Below, piece by piece: positions 12,908 to 24,230 of a stretch of DNA of 64,000 bases. This DNA comes from Sipunculus nudus (taxonomy: Eukaryota; Annelida; Sipuncula; Golfingiida; Sipunculidae). Every line of letters begins with the position of its first letter. The stretch's first letter is position 1. Under the pieces are notes generated by a model. That model saw only the letters and a program-made list of their open reading frames with translations. It was not told the DNA's origin and ran no database searches. A program made the translations under genes and the position numbers. Location of the stretch: assembly GCA_026874595.1 (NCBI GenBank), contig CM049318.1, positions 10,030,241-10,094,240 on the forward strand, written 5' to 3'.

Positions 12908-12990
12908 CTTACACCAGCTGAGGACAAGCAGAAGGATGATTATGATTAATACTGCAAGTGACACGGCAGACACGAAAACGCCGGGGTAAT
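12908..12990 (-). CDS. copy 1 transmembrane exon
   Basis: This 83 nt exon has acceptor TTACAG and donor GTGAGC, in phase 1 to 0. It encodes YPGVFVSAVSLAVLIIIILL and then LVLSWCK. That is one hydrophobic helix of about 22 residues ending in Trp-Cys-Lys, with a possible palmitoylated Cys at the membrane edge. The copy 2 exon is also exactly 83 nt and agrees at about 60 of 83 bases by eye. Confidence 0.7.
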
Positions 12991-13497
12991 CTGTAATCAG
13001 ATTTTACTCATTCTTAATACAGGGGGCAGATGTATACTAGTATCTCAAAGATGATAATAAAATTGTAAATATTTGGTTCATATCATTTTTACGAAAATAC
13101 AAGAAAAATACAAAATGGTATATATATGCGTTTTTACGACTTTAGATCCCTGCGTTTATTAATGTTAACGTTTAGGTTATCTTAATACTGCTACGATTTG
13201 AAATAAACGACACAATGTCATAGCAAAGAATAACGTGAAGCAGCTTAAAATGGGGCGTATGCAGGTCATTATCATGCTGTTTTACAAATCTAGTATCACT
13301 GACATAGGATCTATGTATCCATCATATCATTCTGACAATGTAGGAATAAGCTTGTAAGCTTGAAAAATAGTTTTAATTTGGATTATACAGAATATATTAG
13401 AAAGTACCCAAAGAGGTCAAACCTCCGCAAACGAGTTGAAGACATAATATCACATAGAACTGTATAAAATATTTGTGTAAAAATAATTGATACCAAC

Positions 13498-13794
13498 TTG
13501 TCTCTATCGTCGTCTCGGTGATTTTTAAAGATCTCATGGGATCCCAGTCATCATTCATTGCCGGTCCTCTATAACCACCGCCAGTGGTCATCTGGGTCGC
13601 CACCACACTATATGCAATCTCCTTACTCAGTCCGCGGCGTTCCTTGGAGAGCCACCGTCAAAGGTTGAGCGATCACACTCTTCTCTGTGAGTTATTCCTC
13701 CTTGAGAGGGGTAAAGTTTCTCAAATGTTTACTTTTAGGAATGGTCCTGGTTAGCGCCAGTACCACTTCTTCTTTTTCTCAAACTTTGATGCTG
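13498..13794 (-). pseudogene. copy 1 middle block (decayed extracellular exon)
   Basis: The block is bounded by TTTTCAG and by a GTTGGT donor, and is 297 nt long in phase 1 to 1. Both ends read in that frame: SKFEKKKKWYW at the start, and MTTGGGYRGPAMNDDWDP then MRSLKITETTIET at the end. Between them lie TAA and TGA stops. The end aligns with the copy 2 peptide containing NYEWSAMDAITRDEASYKT. Either the exon is decayed or the middle is not coding. Confidence 0.45.
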
Positions 13795-14135
13795 CTGAAA
13801 AGATATTTTAATCATTTTCATCACAGTTAAATCGCGAGTCATATTGGGAATGACGTATTAGAGACGAGAAATAAATACAGGTATTTATAAATAACCTACA
13901 GATTTAGAGAAGAGAACGGGGCATGCCGTACTTACGGCTTAGAGACTATTACCTTATTTTCTCTCTCTCTCTCTCAATATTTACTGATCAATCGCTCTCC
14001 TTGTGATATGACGGTAATTATGTAAATAACTGCGGGTTTTACTGCGTAGGCAAAATGGCAGCCCCCATAAGAGGTTTCGAGAACCGGGAGAAATGTACGT
14101 CATGGTTCAATGATACGGGGATGCCATAGACGAAA

Positions 14136-14486
14136 ATGCTCCGAGGACAGCGCCCAGGCGAAAATCCATCTACAGAGAGATGTTGTGTTTCGATTTGCGT
14201 GAATAATCGCTCATATGATTTTGTAACTTGTGTGTTTCCATGTGTCCGGCAGCGTTTATGCGTATATGTGCGTATATGCATAAAAATCACTACAGGAGCG
14301 GTTTTCACTCATAGGGTCTGCGTGGATACAGGGATTCTGGGTAAAATGACGTCACTCCGCCATCTTTTTGTGGGAGATATGCTTGAGACCCTGAACAAAT
14401 TTATTAATCAGCCATTTCAGGCAAATCTATTTTTTTACGCACATACGCATTTACGTACAAGGAAACAAACCCATAGGATTTGTTGA
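14136..14486 (+). CDS. open frame with a weak THAP-like N-terminus
   Basis: This is a 116-codon frame. Its beginning, GENPSTERCCVSICVNNRSY followed by DFVTCVFP, loosely resembles the first Cys pair, N-x-x-Y and F-P of THAP zinc fingers (C-x2-4-C ... FP). The downstream C-x2-H pair was not found, and the later frame reads as low-complexity Cys/Val/Thr sequence. It could be the first exon of a THAP protein or transposase, or chance. Confidence 0.22.
   Translation: MLRGQRPGENPSTERCCVSICVNNRSYDFVTCVFPCVRQRLCVYVRICIKITTGAVFTHRVCVDTGILGKMTSLRHLFVGDMLETLNKFINQPFQANLFFYAHTHLRTRKQTHRIC
14347..14366. promoter_or_regulatory. CRE palindrome next to a YY1-like motif
   Basis: A perfect TGACGTCA is followed three bases later by CCGCCATCTT, the reverse complement of the YY1 initiator AAGATGGCGG. 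A second CAAAATGGCAGC lies at 14051 in the opposite orientation. This could be a core promoter for a divergent transcript; the motifs are seen, the function is inferred. Confidence 0.35.
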
Positions 14487-14699
14487 ACGGGCGCGTGTGT
14501 AGGCAAAGTTTATAGCAGAATAATGTTTTAAAAGCACGCACATCATCAAATTAGAGCAGGAGGACCACTTGAAACAATCAGGTTACGATTTTTAATAATC
14601 ATGTGATGGTGGTTTTTGATTTTATGTTAATCTGGTAATTTTTGGTGTGATTAAAATATGAAATCGAAGGCATAACTTTTTATATGTGTTACGCATTAA

Positions 14700-16390
14700 C
14701 TTTATAAAACAGTTACGATATAATTATACTGTGAGGATTTAGTCAGGATTCCGCGAGAAACCCGTTGAAAAACAAGCTAGGGTAATTGATCCAGTATAAA
14801 TATAAAATTGCCTATACTGTTGATGAGTGGTAGAAGGTCAAAGAGCTGAGCGAAGTGAACACGAGTATAAGAGTAAAGAAAATACCAGCAAAATTTCTTA
14901 GCTGATTTATCCCCCTCCGCCGAACAGCTGGAAGTAAAAAAATAGTAAAGGGTATTTTATTTATGACCCTCCAAGTTGAATAACCATTTTTTAATTTTAA
15001 TTTTATGATTGGGAAAGCAGCTATAGGGGCCATTCAGACACCGGAAAATTTCTCTGCGTGGCAGTGGTATGTACATAATTTTGATGATGGTGGGCTGATT
15101 ACATGAATAAAATACAGATGGGCCGATAATATTAATTTTATATCAAAAACTTTCGGCTAAATTTCCAGTGTTTGTTTTTCATCCCAATTTAGTATACACC
15201 TTAAGCACATCGAAGAAATTTAGGTTATACACAGTTGCCAATTCATCAGATTTAAAAACATATATTAACATAATTGTTGTGAAATTTTAGAATGTCAAAA
15301 TTTAAAGGTTTATAGGGGGAAAAAGTTACTCGTAAAATAAAGTTAAAAAGTTAAATTACAAAGTTTTGAAAATCCTGTGGGGTTCAGTTTCCACTAGGCA
15401 GCCCGGCAGTAATTAAAACAGGCATATCTTTTTTTCTGAATTTAAAATCTTAAATTGTAAGAGCGAAGTAAAAAATTAAATTGATTTCACATATCAAACT
15501 TACGTTCACCATTTGAAATCACTTAAGTTATAAAATATGCAAATATATATAATAAAAAATCAACATAATATACCTTGGTAAACAATTTTAATGGATTGAT
15601 TCCATTGAAATTAAAATTAGTAAATATTCCCTGGGATTTACCGGAACATGACAAAAACCCTAATTTAAAATTTTAAATCAGAATCTTAATTTTAATGAGC
15701 AAAACCTCGAAATACAACTGGGTAAATACTTGTAATATATTGAGTAAACCATAAGAACGATCGTTGAGTGTTGTCTAGCTTAGTGGCGGTTACAAAAAAA
15801 GTGAGAACAGGGAGCGCTAATACTGGGTTAGTGGTTGATGGGTATTACCAAAAAAAAGTTATTAATATAAACAGAACAGTGGACACTAATACTGGGTTAG
15901 TGGTATATCGGTATTACGAAAAATAAGTCTATTAAAATAAAATATTCTTTTATTTCACATAAAAGAATAAAATCTAGAGACATGGTATTTTCGTAAAGTA
16001 AATAACAGGTAAACGGAGGAGGGTGCGGGATACCCCCTCCAAAATTGAGAACATTATCAAAATGACATTTGAGGACATTTTGAGCCACCTTTCATAAACA
16101 AATTTTCACAAAGGATTTTCTATTCCTCAAATTTTATTTTCTTAAATGTATTTCTCTTAAATGTCTTTGATTTACGTAATCAACCTTAGGGGGTGGGGAT
16201 TCGCTTGTGGCCGGCATCAATATTTATATTTCTTTAACATAAGGATATCAACTGGAAAGTCCAAACATTCAATCTTTTGTAACACGTTGGTCCATATAGA
16301 CCCATCCATGCGTTTATTACTTGCAAAATATCATAGTTTAAATGTTATCCTATTAAAATAATTGATGTATCCAAGTCGCATGTTAAACTA
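14700..16390. other. AT-rich stretch, no supported feature
   Basis: A short direct repeat, ACTGGGTTAGTGGTTGATGG / ACTGGGTTAGTGGTATATCG, lies near 15822 and 15891. Otherwise there is no gene, array or recognised element. Confidence 0.5.
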
Positions 16391-16394
16391 GCAT

Positions 16395-16565
16395 TTTCCC
16401 GGCTTGTGTGTTCTAGGCAGCGCACCAGACTCAACAGAGCACAGATCGTGAGTTCTGACAATCAGCCGAGGGGCCGACCCAACCAAGGCTGAGCGCTCTG
16501 CAGGTCAATGGGAAGGTACTGCCTCACACACGGGTGGGATGTAGGGTGGAGCCGTGGGGGGAGTA
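16395..16565 (+). mobile_element. diverged SINE relic
   Basis: It shares GCCGA...GGCCGACCC, TGAGCGCTCTGCAGG and AATGG-AAGG with the better-kept SINE at 18255-18560. The tRNA-like head is eroded. Confidence 0.45.
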
Positions 16566-16671
16566 CGATTCCGAGGCAGCGGAAATCTTGCGCTTCTAAA
16601 GAAGGGATTAAATATATTAAAACGTCAAAGGTAAACAAACACGCGAATACAGGGTATACTTCAATGTATTT

Positions 16672-16673
<2 letters not shown>

Positions 16674-16711
<38 letters not shown>
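16674..16711. repeat. (TA)n microsatellite
   Basis: About 19 TA units. Confidence 0.95.
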
Positions 16712-16716
<5 letters not shown>

Positions 16717-16873
16717 AATATATATATATTTATATATTATGTATGAAATTATAGTATTTGTGATAAATTTCACATGTAGCATTTATGATGCTATCCGCCA
16801 TTCATTATGATCGCATTTATTCAAGTATATCATTAATTTGCCTTCACCAGAGCATGATTCTTAATTAAAGTAA

Positions 16874-16877
<4 letters not shown>

Positions 16878-16930
<53 letters not shown>

Positions 16931-16943
16931 TATATATATATAA
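16878..16943. repeat. (TA)n microsatellite
   Basis: About 31 TA units with one CA interruption. Confidence 0.95.
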
Positions 16944-17002
16944 TTTACCATAACGGACTGCTGGCATACACTTCAGCATCATTCGAATTATAGACCTAAC
17001 CA

Positions 17003-17003
17003 T

Positions 17004-17059
<56 letters not shown>

Positions 17060-17098
17060 AAGAATGAAAGAGAAGGCGAGAGAGAGAGAGAAACAGAT
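17003..17098. repeat. (TA)n then (GA)n compound microsatellite
   Basis: About 12 TA units are followed by a purine GA tract with AAAG interruptions, ending 93 bases short of the copy 1 outer exon donor. Confidence 0.9.
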
Positions 17099-17190
17099 TA
17101 TTAGTCATTCAAATCAATGGAACATTTTATCAGAACGTCATCAAAGACCATACACGTGACCATTTCACATGTATATAAGTCATCACTCAC

Positions 17191-17371
17191 CTTTATATTT
17201 ATAAGACTTGGTCTTCATCTTTGTATAAAAATCAGTTAGATCACCATCAAAGTCAAAGTACATTTTCCCAGTCATCGATCTCACTCCATGTGGTATGATG
17301 TTAATGGCTTCTCGGATCATGATTGCGATTTTGTTACATATAACTGAAAGTCCATATAAAACGTCCAACTT
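17191..17371 (-). CDS. copy 1 outer exon
   Basis: This open 181 nt block starts after TTACAG and ends at AAAG/GTGAGT, giving 60 codons in phase 0 to 1. The peptide starts KLDVLYGLSVICNKIAIMIR and ends with KTKSYKYK, which matches the KTKLYKYK end of the copy 2 exon. The open frame continues upstream to 17428, so the real acceptor could lie further out. A diverged tandem copy follows at 17491-17700. Confidence 0.55.
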
Positions 17372-17490
17372 CTGTAATGTTAAATGTCCGATCTCACTCG
17401 GTGTGTATTTAAATATCACGTAATCCACGCGGCGTTATCCCGGAAAGTCCATATACAAGAAATGGTACTCTTAAATTAAAGTTAACAAAT

Positions 17491-17700
17491 TAAATTAATA
17501 AGATCACCATTAAAGCCAAAGTTTATTTCTTCAGTCATCGATCTCACTCCCTGTGTTATGATGTTAATGGCTTCTCGGATCATGATAGCAATTTTGTTAC
17601 ATATACCTGAAAGTCTATAGACAACGTTCAACTCCTGTAACGTTAATAGTCCGATCTTACTCTGTGTGTGTATTTAAATATCAAGTAATCAACGCGGCGT
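17491..17700 (-). pseudogene. tandem duplicate of the copy 1 outer exon, frameshifted
   Basis: About 210 bases match 17210-17428, including the TTACAG acceptor and the ATGATCCGAGAAGCCATTAA stretch. An extra CA unit in the ACACACAG run shifts the frame by two relative to the ACACCGAG of the parent, and the 3' end with the donor is missing. The peptide NKIAIMIREAINII is still readable. Confidence 0.6.
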
Positions 17701-18254
17701 GTAAACTTTAAACCCTTTCAAGTTGTGGAGCTTCAGGCGACAATAGGTACACCGGCCGTCCTGACTTGATCTACGTGTATTTCCTACTCCTTTAGGCTTG
17801 CATATGGTTGATAAAGAACGTCTCTGTGACTATATAGACCTAATGCAGTATAACTCTACTGCGCAGTACTCATGGTTATATCATGGGTTTTTACGTGGGT
17901 CATGTTCTAGTTCTCTTGCATCAGATTGATTTCTTTACTTTCGATAATTCCAGTTTTTACTGAATGGCGTAATCTCTTATGAAATGTTGCCGGACGTTAT
18001 GTTATAAATTTCCATCGTAAGAGGAGGAAATAAAGATGACATATTACGTCATAAACCACGTTATGGTCTCTTTCGCGAGATTTGCAGTTTGTATATAATA
18101 TGTGTTTCAAATTGTACTAAATGTATTCAGGGATCTTGCCTTCTGCACTTCGCACATATTTGTATGAATAAAAATGAAGGGACACAAGAGATCGCATGAC
18201 ATATTCAGGGAGATATGTTTTAAGCAGCTACCTAGGCATCGTAAACTTAGCCCA

Positions 18255-18560
18255 AGACGTAAACGGCTTCTGTGGCTCAGGGACAGGGCGCAGGACTCAA
18301 AGCCGGGAGGTCGTGGGTTCAGATCTTATAGCCGAGGCGGTGGAATTTTCACGGTCGGCCCCAACCCAGGGTGAGCGCTCTGCAGGCTTAATGGTAAGGC
18401 TTTACCCCACAGCAGTGTGTCACTCATAAACGAGTGCGTCTTTGGGAGGTGCCTCGGTGTTATGACCCGATAATGGGGGTGATTAACACCTAGGACCTGC
18501 AGGTGAGGTAGACACCGGGCCTGGGTGACACCAGGATATAAAATAAAATGACAGGAAGCG
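18255..18560 (+). mobile_element. tRNA-derived SINE
   Basis: A pol III box-A-like GTGGCTCAGGGAC and a box-B-like GTGGGTTCAGATC are spaced as in a tRNA. They are followed by a conserved body (TGAGCGCTCTGCAGG, GGGTGATTAACACC, GACACCGGGCC) and an AT-rich end (ATATAAAATAAAATGAC). A relic of the same family is at 16395. Confidence 0.7.
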
Positions 18561-18779
18561 AGTGCTACCGTCCTGTCACGTAGTCCTAAACCGAAATGGG
18601 ACTCTGCAGATGTATATAGTTAGCTTAAGAATTAGAAAAGTTAGCAATAAAAAATGGAGGCGGTTACCTTCACAAAAAAATAATAATGTGTGTGTCTGTG
18701 TGTGTGTGCTACCCATGCATCATAAACCTAGTAAGAGGGGTACGTTTATAGATTTCGTTGACCTATGCTGAGAAAAGCT

Positions 18780-19379
18780 CACCGAGTACACTCGTTATTT
18801 TAAAGAGGCGGTATGTGTGATGTTGGATGACCTTAAATTTTCAGTTTAATCAAGTTAATGTCGTTGTAATATTTATTTACAGCTAGCAAGATTTGAACTG
18901 ATTCGGTCGAATCGTTTCAGAAGTTTCTCGGATCATTACATAGCGATAGAGTGATGCTGCCTTGACCATTTTCCTATATACAGCTCCACCAAAGTATCCA
19001 TTAATAATCTTTCAAGTGTACATCTCATACAGAGACAATTAAGTGTATGGAATTCGTCAGCTACTTTGTTGAATGCTAAATCAATGTTATCCTTAAGCAT
19101 TTTGTAGAATGTTTGTCAAAGGAAAACAATAATTTAAATCAACTTCAACTTATGAAAAAAAGTCGTGTAAACTGAGCAAAATTAGTTTATTTAACCAAAA
19201 TATATTTCATAATCTGATTTGGAGTGACGGAAATTGGATATTCGGAGGGAGAGGCTTTTGTCCTCTTTGTCATAAAGGGGGGGGGGAGGTTTGGAGGAAA
19301 TTTTGAGCAGAGGTCCATATATTTTTTAGTTTCCTTTTATGTGGTCCTGAATACTCGATAGTTATACTAGAAATCTATA
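18780..19379. other. no supported feature
   Basis: AT-rich sequence with a short poly-G run at about 19277. No gene or element was recognised. Confidence 0.5.
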
Positions 19380-19735
19380 AAGAATGCAAGCCTGCGTCAT
19401 GGGGGGAGTGGAGAGTCCCTATTGGGATGCTCCTAAACCCGTGTTTGCATTCACTTCTTCGGCCAATATTCCCAATTCATTTGTGCATAAGTGACTCTAC
19501 ATTTGTGAATATTCCTTCATAACGTTCCTGAATCCGGAATGTGTGCCGGATCCACACCAATATATCATTGCTTCTTCACGGACCCATTCCCGAATTTTCC
19601 TGAAATTTTATGACATTCCCTTCATAATTGCGTGAGTTATGTTGTAAACAAGCACAAACAACTCCACACACGAACGGGGATGTACGCACACCTTCCTTGC
19701 GCCTACAAAAATGTCCTATATGAATAAACAAGTTT
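19380..19735 (-). mobile_element. dispersed repeat relic, probable LINE 3' end
   Basis: Paralogous to 4690-4992: it shares TGCATAAGTGA, CCGGATCCACA, CCCATTCCCGAA, a CATTCCCTTCATAATTGCGT stretch and CACACACGAAC. It is more diverged than would be expected of an active element. Confidence 0.4.
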
Positions 19736-20050
19736 TCGATTGTCAGTCACAGTGATTTTTATCTCCGGCAAATCGAAGGTAGTGATTGGGATGTTTCCAT
19801 TATTTTCATGTTTTAGGGGTAAAACAGACCCGGCAATATAGAGACAAAATTCTTTTATTCAGAATTATTTTGTGAAAGAACCGGTGTGATTTTGTTTGCC
19901 ATAAAATATAACTCAATGGACATTTGCATAATTTTGCCGCCACCTGAATACACATTTGTTAAATAATGTTAAACAGAGTTCCCGCGAATTGTCATCTACA
20001 TTGTTCTTATTCATGTCCATGCTTATTTGTTGACAGTTAATGCCAACAGC

Positions 20051-20055
<5 letters not shown>

Positions 20056-20117
<62 letters not shown>
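20056..20117. repeat. (TA)n microsatellite
   Basis: About 31 uninterrupted TA units. Confidence 0.95.
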
Positions 20118-20119
<2 letters not shown>

Positions 20120-20401
20120 CCATGCATGTCAACACATTCATTACTTTGAAATTATATTCCATAGAATTAAATCTTGTGTTCGGAAGACTGTTGATTTTGA
20201 CACACCTCGCCTGTGTAGGGTTTCTCCCATAATCCAGAAATTTTGTTTCATATAAATTGAATACCGAAAGGGCTGTCCAAATCTGAAATAATACATTTTG
20301 TAATTGTAACGCCTAAACTTGATATGCTGTCAGTCCTAAGGTACTGTCGTGGCTACTTTAAGGTTTACTATAGTCGACAGACGTCTGCATCCTGAAATAT
20401 A

Positions 20402-20857
20402 ATGACTGATGACCGAAGTGACATGAACCTGGTCAACTGCCTCGATTTAGTTGGATTAGGAGACATATGGGGGACCCAACCAGAGACATATGGGGTATTC
20501 ATCTATCCTAGAATCGGACGTCTTTGTACTGTCATGATACCACAGAAAATAAACCATCAGGTCATGAGATATACACTGTTTGTTATTATTTCAATGATAA
20601 TTAAAATGTTTTGCATGTCACCTATACTTTCCTGTCAACACAGTAAACAAACTGCTTACTTTCATTTCCAAATTTATTCCTGGATAAATGAGAGTTTCAA
20701 CTTCTACATCTTCAGAAATCATCGACAAAAAGAGGTTATTCTGAATTTTCACTATAATATATCTTCCAAACTTCACATTTTGTTCGACATTGTTATGAGT
20801 TTCAAGAAACCTGAATATTTCATGAAATCCTTGAAACGATTATACTTTGATCACTAA
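20402..20857 (+). CDS. unassigned open frame, 151 codons
   Basis: This is the second-longest open frame in the window. It starts MTDDRSDMNLVNCLDLVGLG and becomes AT-rich (Phe/Ile/Lys/Tyr) in its second half. There is no recognisable domain and no clear splice or promoter context. In a window this AT-rich a frame this long could be chance. Confidence 0.2.
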   Translation: MTDDRSDMNLVNCLDLVGLGDIWGTQPETYGVFIYPRIGRLCTVMIPQKINHQVMRYTLFVIISMIIKMFCMSPILSCQHSKQTAYFHFQIYSWINESFNFYIFRNHRQKEVILNFHYNISSKLHILFDIVMSFKKPEYFMKSLKRLYFDH

Positions 20858-20859
20858 AT

Positions 20860-21846
20860 CTCGTAATTATATACCTGTTATACATAGAAAAAAATATGAT
20901 ACACCTGTACAGACAATCTATTTTTGCAGGAATTAAATCACACTGATGATGGTGAAAACCATTCCTCACATGAAGATGCTAGTACATTTAACAAATTATG
21001 GGTCAATGATGACCTCAAGTAAAAACCCTGGAGAGTATAGGAAAAGGAAATCTTTAAATATTTAGAAGAAGACCAAGTTATACTAAACATTTTTTGTCAC
21101 GGTATTTTACACAAACTATTGACCTATCAGTCAAATATATACTATGCATCAGTGACACAATAATAAGGTCCTAGATTTACATAACTTATAATTTGCATGT
21201 GCTAAAAATAGCAAAATAACTCTTATTTCAAGAGGTGTTTGCCACTTTGTCAAACCAGTCCTGAGAGTCCATGTGGCAACATCTTTAAATAGTGTTTCGT
21301 GAAGTCTGGTAATATCGACAACCACCCCTAAAATATAACTAAAATATTAGGCCTTCCTATTGTTTTAGGAGGAAGATTCATTCATGTCTAAACGCAACCC
21401 AATGAATAGTTATGAGCTATCCTCTCGCATCTGCCATTGTTTCCTTAAATAAAACGGCAGCCTTGTTTAACTTATTTATGCAACACCGGGGAGCTAATGG
21501 TATTACTGACAATATTGACTGTCAAAAAAAAATTCTTTCAAAATACGGTTTAAGTATTTATTCATTTGTTTCGGATTTCCCGGCGTTCAGAAAGCACTGG
21601 TAGTCGGATCACTGATGTCACGGCAACGGGACTGTTTAGAAGGGCTGTATATATGTTATCCTTGCATCAATGACTCTCGACTTTAACGTGTGGTTCGTAA
21701 GGTACTTGCCATTATCCCCCGAATTGCAGAATTCCATTCCCTCAAATAAAAGTGATCCTTGACGCTCAGCTGAACTTCACATACCGGTGACAGATGCATG
21801 AATTATTGATGTTGCTTTTGCCCATAGTTCTCAGATAATAGATTAT

Positions 21847-21850
<4 letters not shown>
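20860..21850. other. no supported feature
   Basis: AT-rich unique-looking sequence without recognisable coding, repeat or terminus signals. Confidence 0.45.

Positions 21851-21851
<1 letters not shown>

Positions 21852-21886
<35 letters not shown>
21852..21886. repeat. (TA)n microsatellite
   Basis: About 17 TA units just left of the truncated HINE 2. Confidence 0.95.
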
Positions 21887-21890
<4 letters not shown>

Positions 21891-21984
21891 AAGGATAATT
21901 TGATATATACAATACATAGGTTATATTACAATCCAAATGGATATAATCTAACACACTGGGTGCTCAAATTGATTAAATTGATAG

Positions 21985-22980
21985 GTTGTCATGGAGATGT
22001 GCCTAGGACCTCTCTAGATGTAGAGTTAGGTGTAACGGTTACGGTTTGTGCCTTGTCAACGGCGTTTAAAGGCGTAAAAAAAGGAAGAGTAAAAGTGGCA
22101 TCACCATTCTTCAGGAACTGATAAAACACTGATCAATACACATGGAAAAATAATGGCAATTAATATCTTTGTACCAAATTCTTAATTATTATGGGTATCA
22201 TTATCAGACCCCCTTAACTCACAGAATATAGATCACAGTAACCTTATTTAATATGTCCAGGGAGATTTTTCAAGGAATACCTTGCTGTTTATGTAGAAGT
22301 TTCTAGGTAAAGCCTAACGTTTACGCCCTGTCTGACAAATCATGCTTTTTGCCTGTAGCTCGCAGAATATAGGTCACCATGATATAATTCAAAGATTTCA
22401 AGGATATTTACCCAAGATCTTCCCCTCAGTAATGTTAGAAGATTTCAGGCAAAATGGATACAATCAGGGTGCTCAAAAGCATGACCAAATTTCAGGTTTC
22501 CAAGGAGTCCTGCACAGGTCTTTCCTGGGTGTACAGTCAGAAGTTTCTATGTCTAACCTTTACCGCTTGAACACTTTTAACAGCCGGGCTGCTTTATTTA
22601 AAGGTCTCAAAAATAGACAAAAAATGCGTAAAAATTAGAAAAAAAAAACAGGTGGTGAATTCAAGTATTTCAAGAACTGACGAAACGCTCCACGAAAAAT
22701 ATGTATGGAAAGAATCATGGTAATCAGTGGATTAGTTATTCAGATTCTAGAGCCTTTTATCAATTTGTTTAAAATTATTCTGGGATCTACTTATAAGCCC
22801 CATACCGGAGGATATAGGTTGCAGTGACCTAATTTCTGTTTTCAAAGAGGACTTTCTAAGGACATTCATGGGTGGACAGAAGTTTTTATGACCAGCGGTT
22901 ACGATTTGTGCCCTGTTAACGGACGACCGGACGGACAAAGAGTGATCATTATGATCATTATTGTCAGTTGAGCAAATAAA
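21985..22980 (+). mobile_element. HINE/pearl-like element 2, 5'-truncated
   Basis: The interior matches HINE 1 units (GTCTCAAAAATAGA, AAAACAGGTGG, AGAATCATGG). The right end has ACGGACGACCGGACGGACAA, AGAGTGATCAT, then GTCAGTTGAGCAAATAAAAA. No left-terminal signature was found. Confidence 0.6.
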
Positions 22981-23439
22981 AAGTGCCAACATGTATAAAA
23001 AAGATAATCACTGAGTGGTATTTTTCAAAGGGTCCTCATTTTACAGCTGCTTTTAAGAGACATCCGGCGCTGTCACTTCAGGAAGGCAGCCAGAAAGTCA
23101 TTTTGAAAATTTATTATTCGACAATTTTAAGAAATGGTTCATTATCTACTGTCAGAGTAATCACAAAATAATATTTTGCATACTGAACAAAAATATAAGC
23201 ACATCATAATTATCCCCAATACCCGATGGGGGCCCAAGATTTGAAAAGCCTATATTCAAGTATATAGTTCACGTCTGTATACTTGGAAAAGTCACAAGTA
23301 AACCTTTTGCATCAATTCCCAAATTTCACATGTATATTTACTCTGTGGCTCGGTCACAATTTTACGTCGTTGACATCGCTGACCGTTGACATAATGCACC
23401 TCCTTACATCTTCTATGATATCACAATCAATAATTGCAC

Positions 23440-24230
23440 TTTGTTACTTCACCAATGAATCAACGATAATGTCTCAGTTTATACAAGTATTTTGTGACGT
23501 CGTCAATGGTTCAGCGACCACTTAAACATTATAGGCCAACTATAATGTTTAAGATCATCAAAAGTTCAACGACGATGTCAAATATAGTACAGTTTGTGAA
23601 ATTAGCAATTGTCAGCGATGGTCACATTTTTAATGCAGTTCGTAGCACTCGCAATTTTCTGCAATGATTTACAGTTTGGGATATGTGCAAATTTGACCGC
23701 TGATATCACAATTTACATGTATTATTATTAATTGTGTGACATTTTTTATAGCTCGTCGGTAATATCACAGTATATGTATAATAATTTGTGATACTTTCAA
23801 TATTAAGCAATTATGTCCGTATATAATATAATATGTACGTAATAGCTGCAGTTTTCCGCTGTGATATCACAGTTTATTCTACAAGCTGTTATATCTTTGC
23901 ATTCTCTGGGATTATTTCACATTGTAAAATAGATTTTGTGACATATTCCTTGGTTCAGTGAGGTCATACATAGTATTACAGTTCGTGACACGATTATCAT
24001 GATTATCACAGTTTATGTTCAAATGTTTATACATCTTCGATGGTTCAGTGATGGCGTCACAGTTTACAGCATACTTTAGGACATCTTCGACCCTTTCAAC
24101 CAATACCTGCAGATTTCAGCGAAGATGTTACAGTTTTTAATATATGTTGTGACGCGTGAAATGCCTCTGCGGTGATGTCACAGTTTATACGATACTTTGT
24201 TCCATTTTCAGTGGCTGAAATGTACCGTTG
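23440..24230 (-). repeat. degenerate minisatellite overlapping the copy 2 coding end and stop
   Basis: Diverged tandem units of roughly 50-70 bases carry variants of TTCAGTGATGACGTCACAGT and TTTGTGACATCTTCGATGG on the plus strand. The unit at the right end overlaps the last codons and TAA of copy 2. On the minus strand fragments such as CDAITEPSKMYKHLNINCD resemble the copy 1 tail (PLKMSHIANIN, TEPLQMPQ). So the repeat derives from the C-terminal coding end plus 3' UTR. Confidence 0.6.

Larger units (their letters stand above)
11878..17371 (-). pseudogene. transmembrane-receptor-like locus, copy 1 (unrecognised family, probably decayed)
   Basis: This locus has four exon-like blocks in order on the minus strand: 17371-17191 (outer exon), 13794-13498 (middle block), 12990-12908 (single transmembrane helix) and 12195-11878 (cytoplasmic tail). 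The same four blocks occur in the same order at 28.1-24.2 kb, so the two loci are paralogues. Splice phases match: 0 to 1 for the outer exon, 1 for the middle-block donor, and 1 to 0 for the transmembrane exon. The middle block has several in-frame stops although its length (297 nt) fits the phases, so the locus is probably a pseudogene or uses a splice form I cannot see. Type I topology (outside, helix, tail) is inferred. I do not recognise the family, and no signal-peptide exon was found. Confidence 0.6.
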
